NCBI GenBank assembly: GCA_017987115.1
Contig: JAGNUG010000031.1
Location: forward strand, 1 to 35,378
Source: Flavobacteriales bacterium
Lineage (GTDB): Bacteria; Bacteroidota; Bacteroidia; Flavobacteriales_F; PHOS-HE28
Length of the DNA: 35,378 bases
Direction: 5' to 3'
Of this stretch, positions 16,804 through 25,633 are shown in pieces (position 1 is the stretch's first letter; each line of letters starts with the position of its first letter). The notes under the pieces were generated by a model. That model saw only the letters and a list, made by a program, of their open reading frames with translations. It searched no databases and was not told the origin of the DNA. The translations under genes were made by a program, and so were the position numbers.

Positions 16804-17910
16804 ATGTACCGTGCAGGTTTGGGGCTTTTACTTTTCTGGTGTTCGGTGTTCAGCGTGGCAGCCACGGAATACATCGTTCCGGTCGGGGTTGATGTGGGCG
16901 AATACTTCGAAACACTACCGGCTGATGTGACCTACATCTCGTTCTCTGCGAGTTCATCTTACAGAAGTTCTGGAGATATCGTATTGCCAGATGTACAGCT
17001 CTGTGTGGTCGATGGCAAAGGAGCATCACTTGCGTTAGGTCCGAATTCGAACGGCTTCACCCGGCAGGTCCTGAACCAGAATATGGTTGACAAAAAATTG
17101 ACCTCCCGTTATGTGATCCGCGACTTTTCTGAGATCAAGGGCGGTAAGAAAGCAATCGATCTGCAAGCAACATTGGGCAGCATCGTGAGCAATTGCCGGC
17201 TCCATGACCAGACCGAGATCGCAGTTGATCTGCGCTTTTGTTTAATGGCCCGGATCGAGAATGTATTGGTCACCAACCCGCGTGCGGAAGGGATCGTAAT
17301 TCGCACTGGCGATTGGCCCGGTGCTTCCGCAACAAACAGTCAGAGCAACAGCACGGTACTTTCTCAATGCCGCGTGTACTGTAGCAACACCACTACGAAC
17401 GCGTACAGCGTGCTTAATTGTGGAGGTGTTCGAATGGTCGATTGCATCTCAGAGGGCGGAGAAGCCGATCGTGACCTATTACTTTCTGCAGAAATGCACA
17501 ATGATCAAGAGCGGTTCGGGTCCAACCCAACGATGAAGTCCTTCACCATAGAGAACTTTCATGTGGAACACAATGTGCGCAAGGAGAGCATACTCGTAAA
17601 TATGACTCCGCAAGCATCCGTAAACCTGATCAATATTTATTGGAACAGTGCCTCAACAGCGCCAGTGATCCGCTACATGCGCGGCCAATTGAACCTATCC
17701 GACATTGGTTGGTGGACCGATAACCACCGCATCGTTTCACGCGTTAGTGCACCGCGCATCAATGCAACACGCTGCCACAGCAAATTAAGACTTGATGTTA
17801 AAGCCTCGGCCACTGCAACGCGATCCGGTAGTTTCGAGCTGGTCGATCCGATAGGGGAGAAAAAAACACTGGATACCCGCTACATCCGGGTCTCAGCACC
17901 ATCCCGCTGA
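16804..17910 (+). CDS. Secreted protein, predicted parallel beta-helix
   Basis: A 368-residue protein with a signal peptide (cleavage near AAT-EY, residue 21). The body is made of short beta-strand turns typical of right-handed parallel beta-helices: TSRYVIRDFSEIKGG, GSIVSNCRLHDQTEIAV, ARIENVLVTNPRAEGIVI, STVLSQCRVYCSNT, SVLNCGGVRMVDCIS, KSFTIENFHVEHN, ASVNLINIYWNSAS. Such folds occur in polysaccharide lyases and binding proteins, but I see no recognisable catalytic residue set. There is no T9SS sorting domain, so it is probably periplasmic or released. It follows the 12-PKD gene by 37 bases and ends before a bidirectional terminator shared with ssb copy 1. Function unknown. Confidence 0.7.
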   Translation: MYRAGLGLLLFWCSVFSVAATEYIVPVGVDVGEYFETLPADVTYISFSASSSYRSSGDIVLPDVQLCVVDGKGASLALGPNSNGFTRQVLNQNMVDKKLTSRYVIRDFSEIKGGKKAIDLQATLGSIVSNCRLHDQTEIAVDLRFCLMARIENVLVTNPRAEGIVIRTGDWPGASATNSQSNSTVLSQCRVYCSNTTTNAYSVLNCGGVRMVDCISEGGEADRDLLLSAEMHNDQERFGSNPTMKSFTIENFHVEHNVRKESILVNMTPQASVNLINIYWNSASTAPVIRYMRGQLNLSDIGWWTDNHRIVSRVSAPRINATRCHSKLRLDVKASATATRSGSFELVDPIGEKKTLDTRYIRVSAPSR

Positions 17911-17946
17911 CATGTTCCGACCATAGTACTGAAAACGGAGTGTTGA

Positions 17947-17984
17947 AACAAGAACGGCCCCAGTTTCCTGGAGCCGTTCTCGTT
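17947..17984. terminator. Bidirectional hairpin after the beta-helix gene and ssb copy 1
   Basis: AACAAGAACGGCCCC pairs imperfectly with GAGCCGTTCTCGTT around a short internal CCAG/CTGG stem. It lies between the two convergent stop codons and matches the perfect hairpin at 24876-24913. Confidence 0.7.
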
Positions 17985-17999
17985 CAAGTTGGTTATGTG

Positions 18000-18350
18000 T
18001 TACGCCGCAACATCAGCACGTTGTGGAAGCAATTGGAAATCGCTCAGCACCACTTCGGTGATGTAGCGCTTGCTACCGTCTTTGGTTTCGTAGCTGCGGT
18101 GTACCAAACGCCCTTCCAATGCAACGGGTGAACCTTTACGAAGAATGCGGGCCACGGCATCCGCAGTACTTCCCCATGCAACAACCGTGTGCCATTGTGT
18201 ATCGGTAACGCGTTCACCTTGTGCATTGCGGTAGCTATCGTTCGTGGCCAATGAGAGGCGAGCCACCTTACGGCCTTCTGCTACTTCGCGTACTTCAGGG
18301 TCAAAACCAAGGTTGCCAATAAGGTGTACTCTGTTCTTTAGCGTGTTCAT
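18000..18350 (-). CDS. ssb: Short single-stranded DNA-binding protein, copy 1
   Basis: A 116-residue OB-fold protein that binds single-stranded DNA. It opens with LKNRVHLIGNLGFDPEVRE and has VARLSLATNDSYRN, DTQWHTVVAWG (the SSB signature Trp region), GSPVALEGRLVHRSYE and RYITEVVLSDFQLLP. It stops right after the OB fold, ending QRADVAA. The acidic DDDIPF-like tip that recruits repair and replication partners in normal SSBs is absent, so it is probably an accessory SSB. Nearly identical to the gene at 24931-25281. Start: ATG at 18350. Confidence 0.95.
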   Translation of the reverse strand: MNTLKNRVHLIGNLGFDPEVREVAEGRKVARLSLATNDSYRNAQGERVTDTQWHTVVAWGSTADAVARILRKGSPVALEGRLVHRSYETKDGSKRYITEVVLSDFQLLPQRADVAA

Positions 18351-18450
18351 GGGAATTGGGTTTTAGTGTTTTGTTTTCGTTACACCGAGGGATTGTTCCC
18401 AACGGCGATGCAAACATTCACCGGTGCCCATTCCTTAATCGGTTAATACC

Positions 18451-18497
18451 CGTATGTAGTCGTTCATAGCCGTTTGCTGTCGGTTGCTGTACGGTAG
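18451..18497 (-). promoter_or_regulatory. Helically phased CGT repeats upstream of ssb copy 1
   Basis: On the plus strand CG-started units recur at 18451, 18461, 18471, 18481 and 18492 (CGTAT, CGTTC, CGTTT, CGGTT, CGGTA); read toward ssb each unit ends in an AAACG-like block. The array begins 101 bases upstream of the ATG. One 10-bp turn between units suggests a protein binding one face of DNA. Confidence 0.5.
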
Positions 18498-18660
18498 TTT
18501 TTGGTACTGATGACACTGGTTTAATTCGATCCTACCTTACATTTCATCGGGCGCCCCAACTATCCGTAGGTTGATCGATATAGGGCGTTGTTAACCAATT
18601 CCGCTGGCAAACACTCTCGTCTCCCTCTACCACCCAAAGCAAAACCCAACCCAAGCAACC

Positions 18661-18668
18661 TACTTTTG
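18661..18668 (+). promoter_or_regulatory. Minus-7 box for the SBBP-repeat gene
   Basis: TACTTTTG fully matches TAnnTTTG and lies 37 bases before the ATG at 18706. No minus-33 TTG is found at the usual spacing. Confidence 0.5.
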
Positions 18669-18705
18669 GCGGGCGCTTTTCAGAGCCACGTTCGCTAACG
18701 TCCCC

Positions 18706-21528
18706 ATGAAACCGATCTTTCTAGCACTACTCGCCTGTAGCTCCTTTGCAGGCTTTTCGCAGACCACAACAACACCGCAACGGACGAATGAAGTTCGGTT
18801 CGAAGAAAACCGGGGTCAAGTAAAGGATCAGAACTGGCAGCCACGGGAAGATGTTTTGTTCTCCGGTTCAACGCAGGGGATCAACTTCCACATTCGTGCG
18901 AATGGGATCAGCTACCAATTGTCGCGTTTGGAACAAAAGCCATTGGTCGCTGATGCTTCTCAACAACCGCATGGTATTGCGAGCAAAAAGCATGACGAAT
19001 TACCGGCCGCTACTACGATCACAAGCCACCGGATCGACATTGATTGGGTCGCATCTGAACGTGATCCTGCGATCAAACCCAATGGTGAACTTCCCAGCTA
19101 CACCAATTATTACAACATACCCGAGCACACGGCACCTGCGTTACTGGTAAAGTCATACAGTGCTGTAAACTTTAGTAACATATGGCCGGGTGTAGACCTG
19201 GAATACCACGCGCGCAATGGCGTTCTGGAAAGCGATTGGACGGTACACGACCCAGCGGATCATACGAAGATAAAGTTCACGGTCAGTGGTGCTGATCTGC
19301 GTGTAGATGAAGCGGGTTACTTGGTCCTTAACACACCATTGGGCAGCATCCGTGAAGGACAACTGATCGCTACTCAAAACGGCGAAGCGCGCAACGTGCA
19401 ATGGGTCGTATTCGGGAATACCGTCTCCATCAGCGCAACAGGGTTAGATGCGAACGTGCCTTTGATCATTGATCCGCCGACCCGACTTTGGGGTACGTAC
19501 TTAGGAGGCACGGGCGATGAGTTTCCTTGGTCATCAGAAAATGATGGAACCGGTGGTCTTTACGTTGCAGGGGTAACATCTTCCAGCGCGAACATCGCCA
19601 CAACAGGCGCTCACCAAGTAACGTATGCGGGACAATACGACGCATTCCTTAGCCGCTTCGGAGCCAACGGCATGCCGATGTGGAGCACCTACTACGGCGG
19701 CAATGAAGATGATTTCGGTCGCGACTGTTCGGTATCGCCAATGAACGGAGATGTATACCTCTCTGGGGCAACTCTGTCGGGGTTCGGTATTGCTACTCCG
19801 GGTGCTCACCAAGAAAACCCGTGTGGTACGTTGGATGCGTTCTTGGTAAAGTTCAACGCCACTGGGCTTCGCTCGTGGGGCACTTACTACTGTGGTACCG
19901 ACATAGAAGAAGGCAATGCCTGCTCCGTAGATCAGTTCGGGAATGTCTACATGGCCGGTTGGACCCTCTCGGTAGATTCAATTGCCACACCGGGATCCTT
20001 TCAACCTGTGCACGCAAGCCCGAATGCAATGGATGCGTTCTTGGTAAAATTCGATACTTCCGGCACGCGCCAGTGGGGCACTTATGTTGGCGGCTTGAAC
20101 GAAGACCGGGCCTACGACTGCAAGGTCGATGGACTAGGATCGGTCTATCTCTCCGGCAGGACCCAGGGGCTTCCCGTAGGCGCTACAACGGGGGGCCACC
20201 AGCCTTTTTTTGGTGGGTTCGTTGATGCGTTCTTGCAGAAGTACGACAGCAATGGAAACCTGACCTGGGGCACCTACTATGGGGGTCCCGACCTGGATAC
20301 CTGGGGCTTTTGCGCCGTAGATGATGACCATGTGTATTTGGCAGGCACCACTTTATCGGATACCGGGATCGCAACGCCCGGTGCGTACCAGACCATTGCT
20401 ACATCTCCCGGGAATTTCGACGATGATGCGTTCCTGATCCAATTCGAACACACTGGAGAGCGCAACTGGGGCACCTACCTCGGGGGTATGGCAGGCGATG
20501 CCTTGAACGGAGTGGCAACGGACGGCAATGGAAGTGTTCTCATTACAGGATGGTCCCGTTCTACTAGTGGCATGGCAAGCAGCGGTAGTTATGATACCAT
20601 CCATGAAGGTGTGGAAGACGGCTTTCTAGCCAAGTTCACCAGCACGGGAGCACTTCACTGGAGTACTTACTATGGAGGCCCGGGAAATGACGTAGGCAAA
20701 GGTTGCGTTGCGATGGGCGGTGATGTTGTTTACATGATCGGCTACACCTATTCAAGTACACAGATCGCATCTCCTGGCGCGCACGATACCACTTTTGATG
20801 GCGGTCAGGGTGATGGCTTCATCATAAAGTTCGATGGCTGCAACCGCGACCCGATCGACCTATTACCGAACAGTGCCGCCAACTGCGGTCTTGATAGCGT
20901 ATTGCTTACAGTAAACGATGGTTTTGAATGCAGATGGAATCCTTCAGAGGGACTTTCCGAAAGTTTCGGCAATTCCGTAATTGCCACACCAAGTGTATCA
21001 ACCACCTTCTACGCACGGCATATCGACGCCAATGGTTGCGCTTCTGTGGACAGTGTATTGATCACCGTAACCAACATCGACACAACGGTCATTGTATCCG
21101 GAGCAATGCTAACAACGGCGCAGCAAGGCGCAACCTACCAGTGGTTCAATTGCGATAGTTTGATGGCGCTCCCAGGTGAAACCAATGCGGTCTATGACGT
21201 AACGATCAACGGCTCTTACGCTGTGGCGCTACAACTGAACGGATGCACAGATACCAGTGCGTGTGTACTGATCACGAATGCTGGTTTGATCGAGAATGCA
21301 GCAGCCAATTTGTATAGCATCGCTCCAAACCCGACCACAGGTGCACTCACCGTTTATGCCCCATCAGTACACGACTACCGCGTTCAACTGTTCGACGTAA
21401 CCGGCAGCCTTGTTTATTCCAACCGTTTCGTAACCGACCGCCCAACCTTTTCCATAGAGCACCTACCCGCTGGTGTGTATTGGTTGCGGATAAATGGGGA
21501 GCGTGGTTTGAAGGTGGTTAAGATGTGA
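18706..21528 (+). CDS. SBBP-repeat beta-propeller protein with T9SS sorting domain
   Basis: A secreted protein of 940 residues. The signal peptide ends near residue 19 (GFSQ). Residues about 28-255 match the N-terminal domain common in Bacteroidota SBBP proteins (RFEENRGQVKDQNW, INFHIRANGISYQL, YSAVNFSNIWPGVDLEY). Seven or eight SBBP repeats follow from about 261 to 711, each like WGTYYGG...GNVYMAGWT...IATPGAHQ...DAFLVKF, expected to close a beta-propeller. About 715-860 is an Ig-like region with paired Cys. The last 75 residues form a type A sorting domain (IAPNPTTGALTVYAP, then GVYWLRINGE). Probably exposed on the cell surface; ligand unknown. It lies between the two ssb direct repeats. Confidence 0.92.
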   Translation: MKPIFLALLACSSFAGFSQTTTTPQRTNEVRFEENRGQVKDQNWQPREDVLFSGSTQGINFHIRANGISYQLSRLEQKPLVADASQQPHGIASKKHDELPAATTITSHRIDIDWVASERDPAIKPNGELPSYTNYYNIPEHTAPALLVKSYSAVNFSNIWPGVDLEYHARNGVLESDWTVHDPADHTKIKFTVSGADLRVDEAGYLVLNTPLGSIREGQLIATQNGEARNVQWVVFGNTVSISATGLDANVPLIIDPPTRLWGTYLGGTGDEFPWSSENDGTGGLYVAGVTSSSANIATTGAHQVTYAGQYDAFLSRFGANGMPMWSTYYGGNEDDFGRDCSVSPMNGDVYLSGATLSGFGIATPGAHQENPCGTLDAFLVKFNATGLRSWGTYYCGTDIEEGNACSVDQFGNVYMAGWTLSVDSIATPGSFQPVHASPNAMDAFLVKFDTSGTRQWGTYVGGLNEDRAYDCKVDGLGSVYLSGRTQGLPVGATTGGHQPFFGGFVDAFLQKYDSNGNLTWGTYYGGPDLDTWGFCAVDDDHVYLAGTTLSDTGIATPGAYQTIATSPGNFDDDAFLIQFEHTGERNWGTYLGGMAGDALNGVATDGNGSVLITGWSRSTSGMASSGSYDTIHEGVEDGFLAKFTSTGALHWSTYYGGPGNDVGKGCVAMGGDVVYMIGYTYSSTQIASPGAHDTTFDGGQGDGFIIKFDGCNRDPIDLLPNSAANCGLDSVLLTVNDGFECRWNPSEGLSESFGNSVIATPSVSTTFYARHIDANGCASVDSVLITVTNIDTTVIVSGAMLTTAQQGATYQWFNCDSLMALPGETNAVYDVTINGSYAVALQLNGCTDTSACVLITNAGLIENAAANLYSIAPNPTTGALTVYAPSVHDYRVQLFDVTGSLVYSNRFVTDRPTFSIEHLPAGVYWLRINGERGLKVVKM

Positions 21529-21652
21529 TAATGGGGCAAGTCAAGTGTCCAACTGCAAGTATCAACTTCAGTATCAATTGGCTATTTTCGCTCTGTTGCG
21601 CATTCTTATTCCGCAAAACAAGCGCCGATCGTGACGACAAGATTCAACACCA

Positions 21653-22618
21653 ATGACAACGATCTCAACAAGGCGACATCCGATTAAATTTTATACTCTG
21701 TTGATCGTTAGCGTCCTGGTCTTATGTGTAATGGCGACCGGTTTATTGATCAAAAGCATAGACACTCTGCAAAAGGAGCAAATTGAAACGAAAGCCTACT
21801 TCTTTTCCTTTTTCTGCCTATTGATTTACTGCTTTGCGTTCGCATCGGTATATTTCTATTGGAGGAATTCTCCCCATGTTTCTATCAACGACCAGACAAT
21901 AAAAATTGGCAATCAGGTTTATTCTCTGAATGACATAAAGGGCATTGCGCTAACAGGCAAAGTGCCCTTCCCTTATTTTGTCAACTTTCCAATGGAGGGT
22001 ATGGCTCTGCTCTTAAATAATGGATCTGAACGATTTCTATACGATGATATGTATTCGAACCTTCACCAAGTGAAGTCAATGCTAGAACAAGTTATTGTGA
22101 ACGAGCAGGAATACAACTCCGTCTTCTTGGATCATAAAGGCCGGAATGGTGTTCGTTTGGAACTTGAAGAAACCTTTAAAGGCATTCAACTTATTAACTT
22201 TAGGGGAATATTGCTTTGGGGGGCAATCAGCTTTTTGGCAATTAAGCTATTCGTAAGTGCGCAAATTCCTTCCGTGGCGGGATTGATCATTATAGGTCTG
22301 ATGGCAGCGTTGTTTTTCGTGTCGTTTTCGTGGGAGATGCATTATTTCGGTCTTTCAAAAGACTACCTGATCGTTAGAAACCATAATTTTATTTGGAAGT
22401 CAATCGTCTATGGCCTGTCCGAAATAAAAGAAGTCGTTTTTGAGACCGATAGGAACAGGCCGAATTGCATGAGAGTGATAACAAAAGACTTTAGGAATAA
22501 ACTATATCCTGCAGGTACATTACGAGATAAAACCTGGCATAGGCTTAAGAGTCGTTTAGAAGCAAAGGGCGTGACGGTGAGGAATGAATGTATAGCGGAA
22601 ACGGTGATTGATAAGTAA
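21653..22618 (+). CDS. Membrane protein with two PH-like halves
   Basis: A 321-residue protein I cannot assign to a named family. It has four transmembrane helices in two pairs (about 12-33 and 46-68; about 187-205 and 208-229). Each pair is followed by a soluble beta-rich segment that looks alike: first NDQTIKIGNQVYSLNDIKGI then MYSNLHQVKSMLEQV, second SKDYLIVRNHNFIWKSIVYG, LSEIKEVVF then TWHRLKSRLEAKGV. This resembles bacterial PH-like domains attached to membrane hairpins. The gene is visibly richer in A and T than its neighbours, and its flanks of 124 and 210 bases hold nothing recognisable, which suggests transfer. Start: ATG at 21653. Confidence 0.7.
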   Translation: MTTISTRRHPIKFYTLLIVSVLVLCVMATGLLIKSIDTLQKEQIETKAYFFSFFCLLIYCFAFASVYFYWRNSPHVSINDQTIKIGNQVYSLNDIKGIALTGKVPFPYFVNFPMEGMALLLNNGSERFLYDDMYSNLHQVKSMLEQVIVNEQEYNSVFLDHKGRNGVRLELEETFKGIQLINFRGILLWGAISFLAIKLFVSAQIPSVAGLIIIGLMAALFFVSFSWEMHYFGLSKDYLIVRNHNFIWKSIVYGLSEIKEVVFETDRNRPNCMRVITKDFRNKLYPAGTLRDKTWHRLKSRLEAKGVTVRNECIAETVIDK

Positions 22619-22828
22619 CGGCTTTCGACTTCTATTTACCTTCCGCCAAGCCCAGCACCATTGGCTAGCGAACCCACCCAGACAAGCACTGACGCTTCAC
22701 CTACAATACCCCATTGGCTTAAATTCCTTCATCCCAAAACTTGTGAAGTCGCTGTTAATGAATGCCTCTGCAAATACGGCTGACCTAGATTCGTGAGCAT
22801 ACTTGTTTAGCACAAATAGTCTCTCCGC

Positions 22829-24844
22829 ATGAACCTCTCCACCTTCCAATCCGCTGCTCTTTTCACCCTGGCTTTTCTATGGGCATTGCCCGGTTACAGC
22901 CAAGTAAAACGCGCAAGCAACGCGCAATTCATCGCGGAGTTGGATAAGAAAGTACCCGCGTATTTGGAAGAATTCATTGTACCCGGAGCCGCTATTGCGA
23001 TCATCCAAAATGGTAAGGTGATCCTGCAAAAAGGCTATGGGATTGCTAATGTGGAGAAGCAGCTCAAGGTGACCGACAGAACGGGTTTCAACATTGCTTC
23101 CATCTCAAAAACGATTTCGGCTTGGGGTGTAATGAAATTGGTAGAACAAGGCAAGTTGGAACTGGATGCACCTGCTGATACATACTTGACGCGATGGCAT
23201 CTGCCGGGATCCGAATTCGATGCGAACGGGGTTACCATCCGTAGGTTATTGAGTCACACTGCTGGGCTATCGTTGCACGGTTATCCGGGTTGGGCGCCAA
23301 CGGACACATTGCCCACTATCGAGGAATCTCTATCGGGCAAGACCAATGGTGCCGGCGAGGTGAAACTGATCATGGAACCGGGAACACGGTGGAAGTATTC
23401 CGGAGGTGGTTACACCATGCTGCAATTGATCATTGAAGGGGTAACTGGTAAGTCGTTCGCGGCGTACATGCGATCGGCCATTCTGGATCCGCTTGGCATG
23501 ACGAATAGCGGTTTCGATATCAACGAAACGATCATGAACGCCTCTTCGTTGGAACACAATAGTTATGGTGAAGTGATCCCGTTCGAACTCTTTACCGCAC
23601 AAGCTGCAGCGGGTTTTCATACCACCATTGAGGACCTCGCGAAATTCGCCTTGGCCAGTTTGAAAGTAACCGGAAAGCAAAGCTCAGTCTTGCAAGCAAG
23701 CACCATCGATAGCATGATGACCGCCGCCCCGGCGTCCGATGGGCGCTATGGTTTGGGATATAGTATTGAAGAGATCGGCGGGAGCAAAACTGTACTGGTT
23801 GGTCACGGTGGTGCCAATGATGGGTGGCATAGCATCCTGCAACTGGACCCACGAACACGCGATGGTTTCATCATGATCACCAACGGCGAAACGGGCCATG
23901 CGGTCTACATGCAGGCATGCGCTGATTGGCTCCAATGGAACTACGGCATAAACGAAGAGCGGATGCGTCGGAAGCCGATCATTCCACTTATGGTAAGGAA
24001 GTATAAAGAGGGTGGGATCGACGCTACGGTATCGGCGTATCAAGAAGCCAAAGCCACGGCTCCAAAAGCATACAATTTCAATGAGGCGGATGTTAACCTC
24101 TTTGCCTATCAGCTCATGTGGGACGATAAACTCGATGATGCTCTGGCGATCTTCAAACTCAATGTGGAAGAAAACCCGTACGCCTTTAATCCATTTGACA
24201 GCTATGGGGAAGCGTTGCTCGTTAAGGGAGATACGGCAGGTGCAATAAAGAATTATACGCGATCAATGGATCTGAATCCACTAAATGACAATGGTCGCGC
24301 AGTACTTGAAAAACTAGGTGTTCACGTTCCTCCGTATGTAGAACCGATCAGCATCCTAGACGCCCCTGATGGATGGGCCAGCGAGATCATTCCGTTCCCC
24401 ATAAACTTCGCACCGACCATTGACCTGAAGGGATTTGAAGAATTGAGCTTCGCACCGAATTGGCGCGATTCCACCAGCCAGAATTTGTGGACGCTCATGT
24501 ATGTCTGGTACGTAGAACCCAGCGGCGACCTCACCGATGAACAACTGGCGCACTACTTGGAAGCATACTATGATGGGCTGATGGATGTGGAATACGCTAC
24601 CGATCATGGCGCTGAAAAAACACGCTGCACGATCAAGAACACACCGGAAGGAAAACGCGCAGAGATCCGCGTCTTCGACAACTTCGTCAAGAAAAAGATG
24701 ATGCTCTTGAACATGAAGATCGAACAAGGACATTGCGCAGAGACCGACAAGCAACTGATCCAATTCCGGATATCACCCAAGCGGTTTGATGATCAGATCT
24801 GGGATAAGTTTGATGCTGTGAGGGTGAAGGTGAAGTGTGGGTAG
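22829..24844 (+). CDS. Secreted serine hydrolase (class C beta-lactamase fold) with TPR and extra C-terminal domain
   Basis: A 671-residue protein. The signal peptide ends near GYSQ (25). The beta-lactamase/DD-peptidase domain, about 30-375, has the nucleophile motif SISK (Ser91, Lys94), the YSG motif (Tyr190) and HGG (His326) in place of KTG, as in class C-like esterases and peptidases. Residues about 410-480 hold TPR-like helices (LDDALAIFKLNVEENPYAF, GDTAGAIKNYTRSMDLNP). From about 500 to the end is a domain I do not recognise, with two late Cys residues. These proteins act outside the cytoplasm on peptides or esters; the substrate is unknown. It ends 86 bases from the convergent ssb copy 2. 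Confidence 0.9.
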   Translation: MNLSTFQSAALFTLAFLWALPGYSQVKRASNAQFIAELDKKVPAYLEEFIVPGAAIAIIQNGKVILQKGYGIANVEKQLKVTDRTGFNIASISKTISAWGVMKLVEQGKLELDAPADTYLTRWHLPGSEFDANGVTIRRLLSHTAGLSLHGYPGWAPTDTLPTIEESLSGKTNGAGEVKLIMEPGTRWKYSGGGYTMLQLIIEGVTGKSFAAYMRSAILDPLGMTNSGFDINETIMNASSLEHNSYGEVIPFELFTAQAAAGFHTTIEDLAKFALASLKVTGKQSSVLQASTIDSMMTAAPASDGRYGLGYSIEEIGGSKTVLVGHGGANDGWHSILQLDPRTRDGFIMITNGETGHAVYMQACADWLQWNYGINEERMRRKPIIPLMVRKYKEGGIDATVSAYQEAKATAPKAYNFNEADVNLFAYQLMWDDKLDDALAIFKLNVEENPYAFNPFDSYGEALLVKGDTAGAIKNYTRSMDLNPLNDNGRAVLEKLGVHVPPYVEPISILDAPDGWASEIIPFPINFAPTIDLKGFEELSFAPNWRDSTSQNLWTLMYVWYVEPSGDLTDEQLAHYLEAYYDGLMDVEYATDHGAEKTRCTIKNTPEGKRAEIRVFDNFVKKKMMLLNMKIEQGHCAETDKQLIQFRISPKRFDDQIWDKFDAVRVKVKCG

Positions 24845-24875
24845 CGACGGCTGTTTACAACATGGTTGTTCCCAA

Positions 24876-24913
24876 AACAAGAACGGCCCCAGTTTCCCGG
24901 GGCCGTTCTTGTT
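24876..24913. terminator. Bidirectional terminator after the serine hydrolase and ssb copy 2
   Basis: A perfect 15-bp stem, AACAAGAACGGCCCC with GGGGCCGTTCTTGTT, around an 8-base loop. It lies between convergent stops and is T-rich on the exit side in both directions. Confidence 0.85.
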
Positions 24914-24930
24914 GAGATAAATGTTATGTC

Positions 24931-25281
24931 CTAAGCGGCAACCTCTGAACGCTGTGGAAGCAATTGAAAATCGCTCAGTACCACTTCAGTGATGTAGCGC
25001 TTGCTACCGTCTTTGGTTTCGTAGCTGCGGTGTACCAAACGCCCTTCCAATGCAACGGGTGAACCTTTACGAAGAATGCGGGCCACGGCATCCGCAGTAC
25101 TTCCCCATGCAACCACGGTGTGCCATTGTGTGTCAGTAACGCGCTCACCCTGTGCATTGCGGTAGCTGTCGTTCGTGGCCAATGAGAGGCGAGCCACCTT
25201 ACGACCTTCTGCTACTTCGCGTACTTCAGGGTCAAATCCAAGGTTACCGATCAAGTGTACTCTGTTCTTTAGCGTGTTCAT
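24931..25281 (-). CDS. ssb: Short single-stranded DNA-binding protein, copy 2
   Basis: A 116-residue protein identical to copy 1 except near the C-terminus, QRSEVAA instead of QRADVAA. Most other base differences are silent, so the pair arose by recent duplication or is kept alike by gene conversion. As in copy 1, the protein ends after the OB fold with no acidic tip. It shares the terminator at 24876-24913 with the convergent serine hydrolase gene. Start: ATG at 25281. Confidence 0.95.
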   Translation of the reverse strand: MNTLKNRVHLIGNLGFDPEVREVAEGRKVARLSLATNDSYRNAQGERVTDTQWHTVVAWGSTADAVARILRKGSPVALEGRLVHRSYETKDGSKRYITEVVLSDFQLLPQRSEVAA

Positions 25282-25633
25282 GGGAATTGGGTTTTAGTGT
25301 TTTGTTTTCGTTACACCGAGGGACTATCCCAACGGCGATGCAAACATTCACCGGTGCGCATTCCTTAATCGGTTAATACCCGTATGTAGTCGTTCATAGC
25401 CGTGTGCTGTCGGTTGCTTTGCGGGAATTGGAATGGTGTCGATGCTGTGATCTGATCGATTGCTCGTTACTTACAATTGTTAGGGCGAAGGGCATTTCCG
25501 CTGAATTGATTTTCTGGCATGTTTTATAGACACTAGTTATCATTACGTCCTCTCGTATTGCTCTCGCCTCCACTCCGTCCCGATCCCCGTATCTTAGCAT
25601 AACCCACCATAGGCAGCATTTGCACCAGCATCT
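25282..25633. other. Divergent intergenic region of ssb copy 2 and the ECF sigma gene
   Basis: No gene is visible. Bases up to 25418 repeat the ssb copy 1 upstream region (partial minus-7 box at 25341-25348, phased repeats from 25381). The unique part contains TATCTTAG near 25592, a two-thirds match to the minus-7 consensus facing the sigma gene. Confidence 0.55.
25381..25425 (-). promoter_or_regulatory. Helically phased CGT repeats upstream of ssb copy 2
   Basis: CG-started units at 25381, 25391, 25401, 25411 and 25422, beginning 100 bases upstream of the ATG. The third unit differs from copy 1 by one base. Confidence 0.5.

Larger units (their letters stand above)
17947..18488. repeat. Direct repeat of about 540 bp carrying ssb, copy 1
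   Basis: Holds the terminator, the ssb gene and its upstream region. It matches 24876-25418 in the same orientation at an offset of 6929-6931 bases. Similarity stops just after CGGTTGCT at 18488. The weakest part is between stop codon and hairpin; the coding part and upstream region are nearly identical. Confidence 0.92.
18351..18705. other. Divergent intergenic region of ssb copy 1 and the SBBP gene
   Basis: No gene is visible. The first 138 bases belong to the duplicated ssb upstream region, including a partial minus-7 box (18411-18418, AATGTTTG on the minus strand) and the phased CGT repeats. The remainder is unique and ends with TACTTTTG at 18661-18668, facing the SBBP gene. Confidence 0.6.
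24876..25418. repeat. Direct repeat of about 540 bp carrying ssb, copy 2
   Basis: Partner of 17947-18488 in the same orientation. It includes the terminator, ssb and the upstream phased repeats. The two copies bracket the SBBP, membrane-protein and serine hydrolase genes. Confidence 0.92.

Noticed and set aside
22608-22796. 62-codon frame between the membrane protein and the serine hydrolase
   Set aside because: It overlaps the end of the previous gene and has no promoter, conservation cue or protein-like pattern.
17947-25418. Composite transposon bounded by the two ssb repeats
   Set aside because: The repeats carry ssb, not a transposase; no terminal inverted repeats or target-site duplications are visible.
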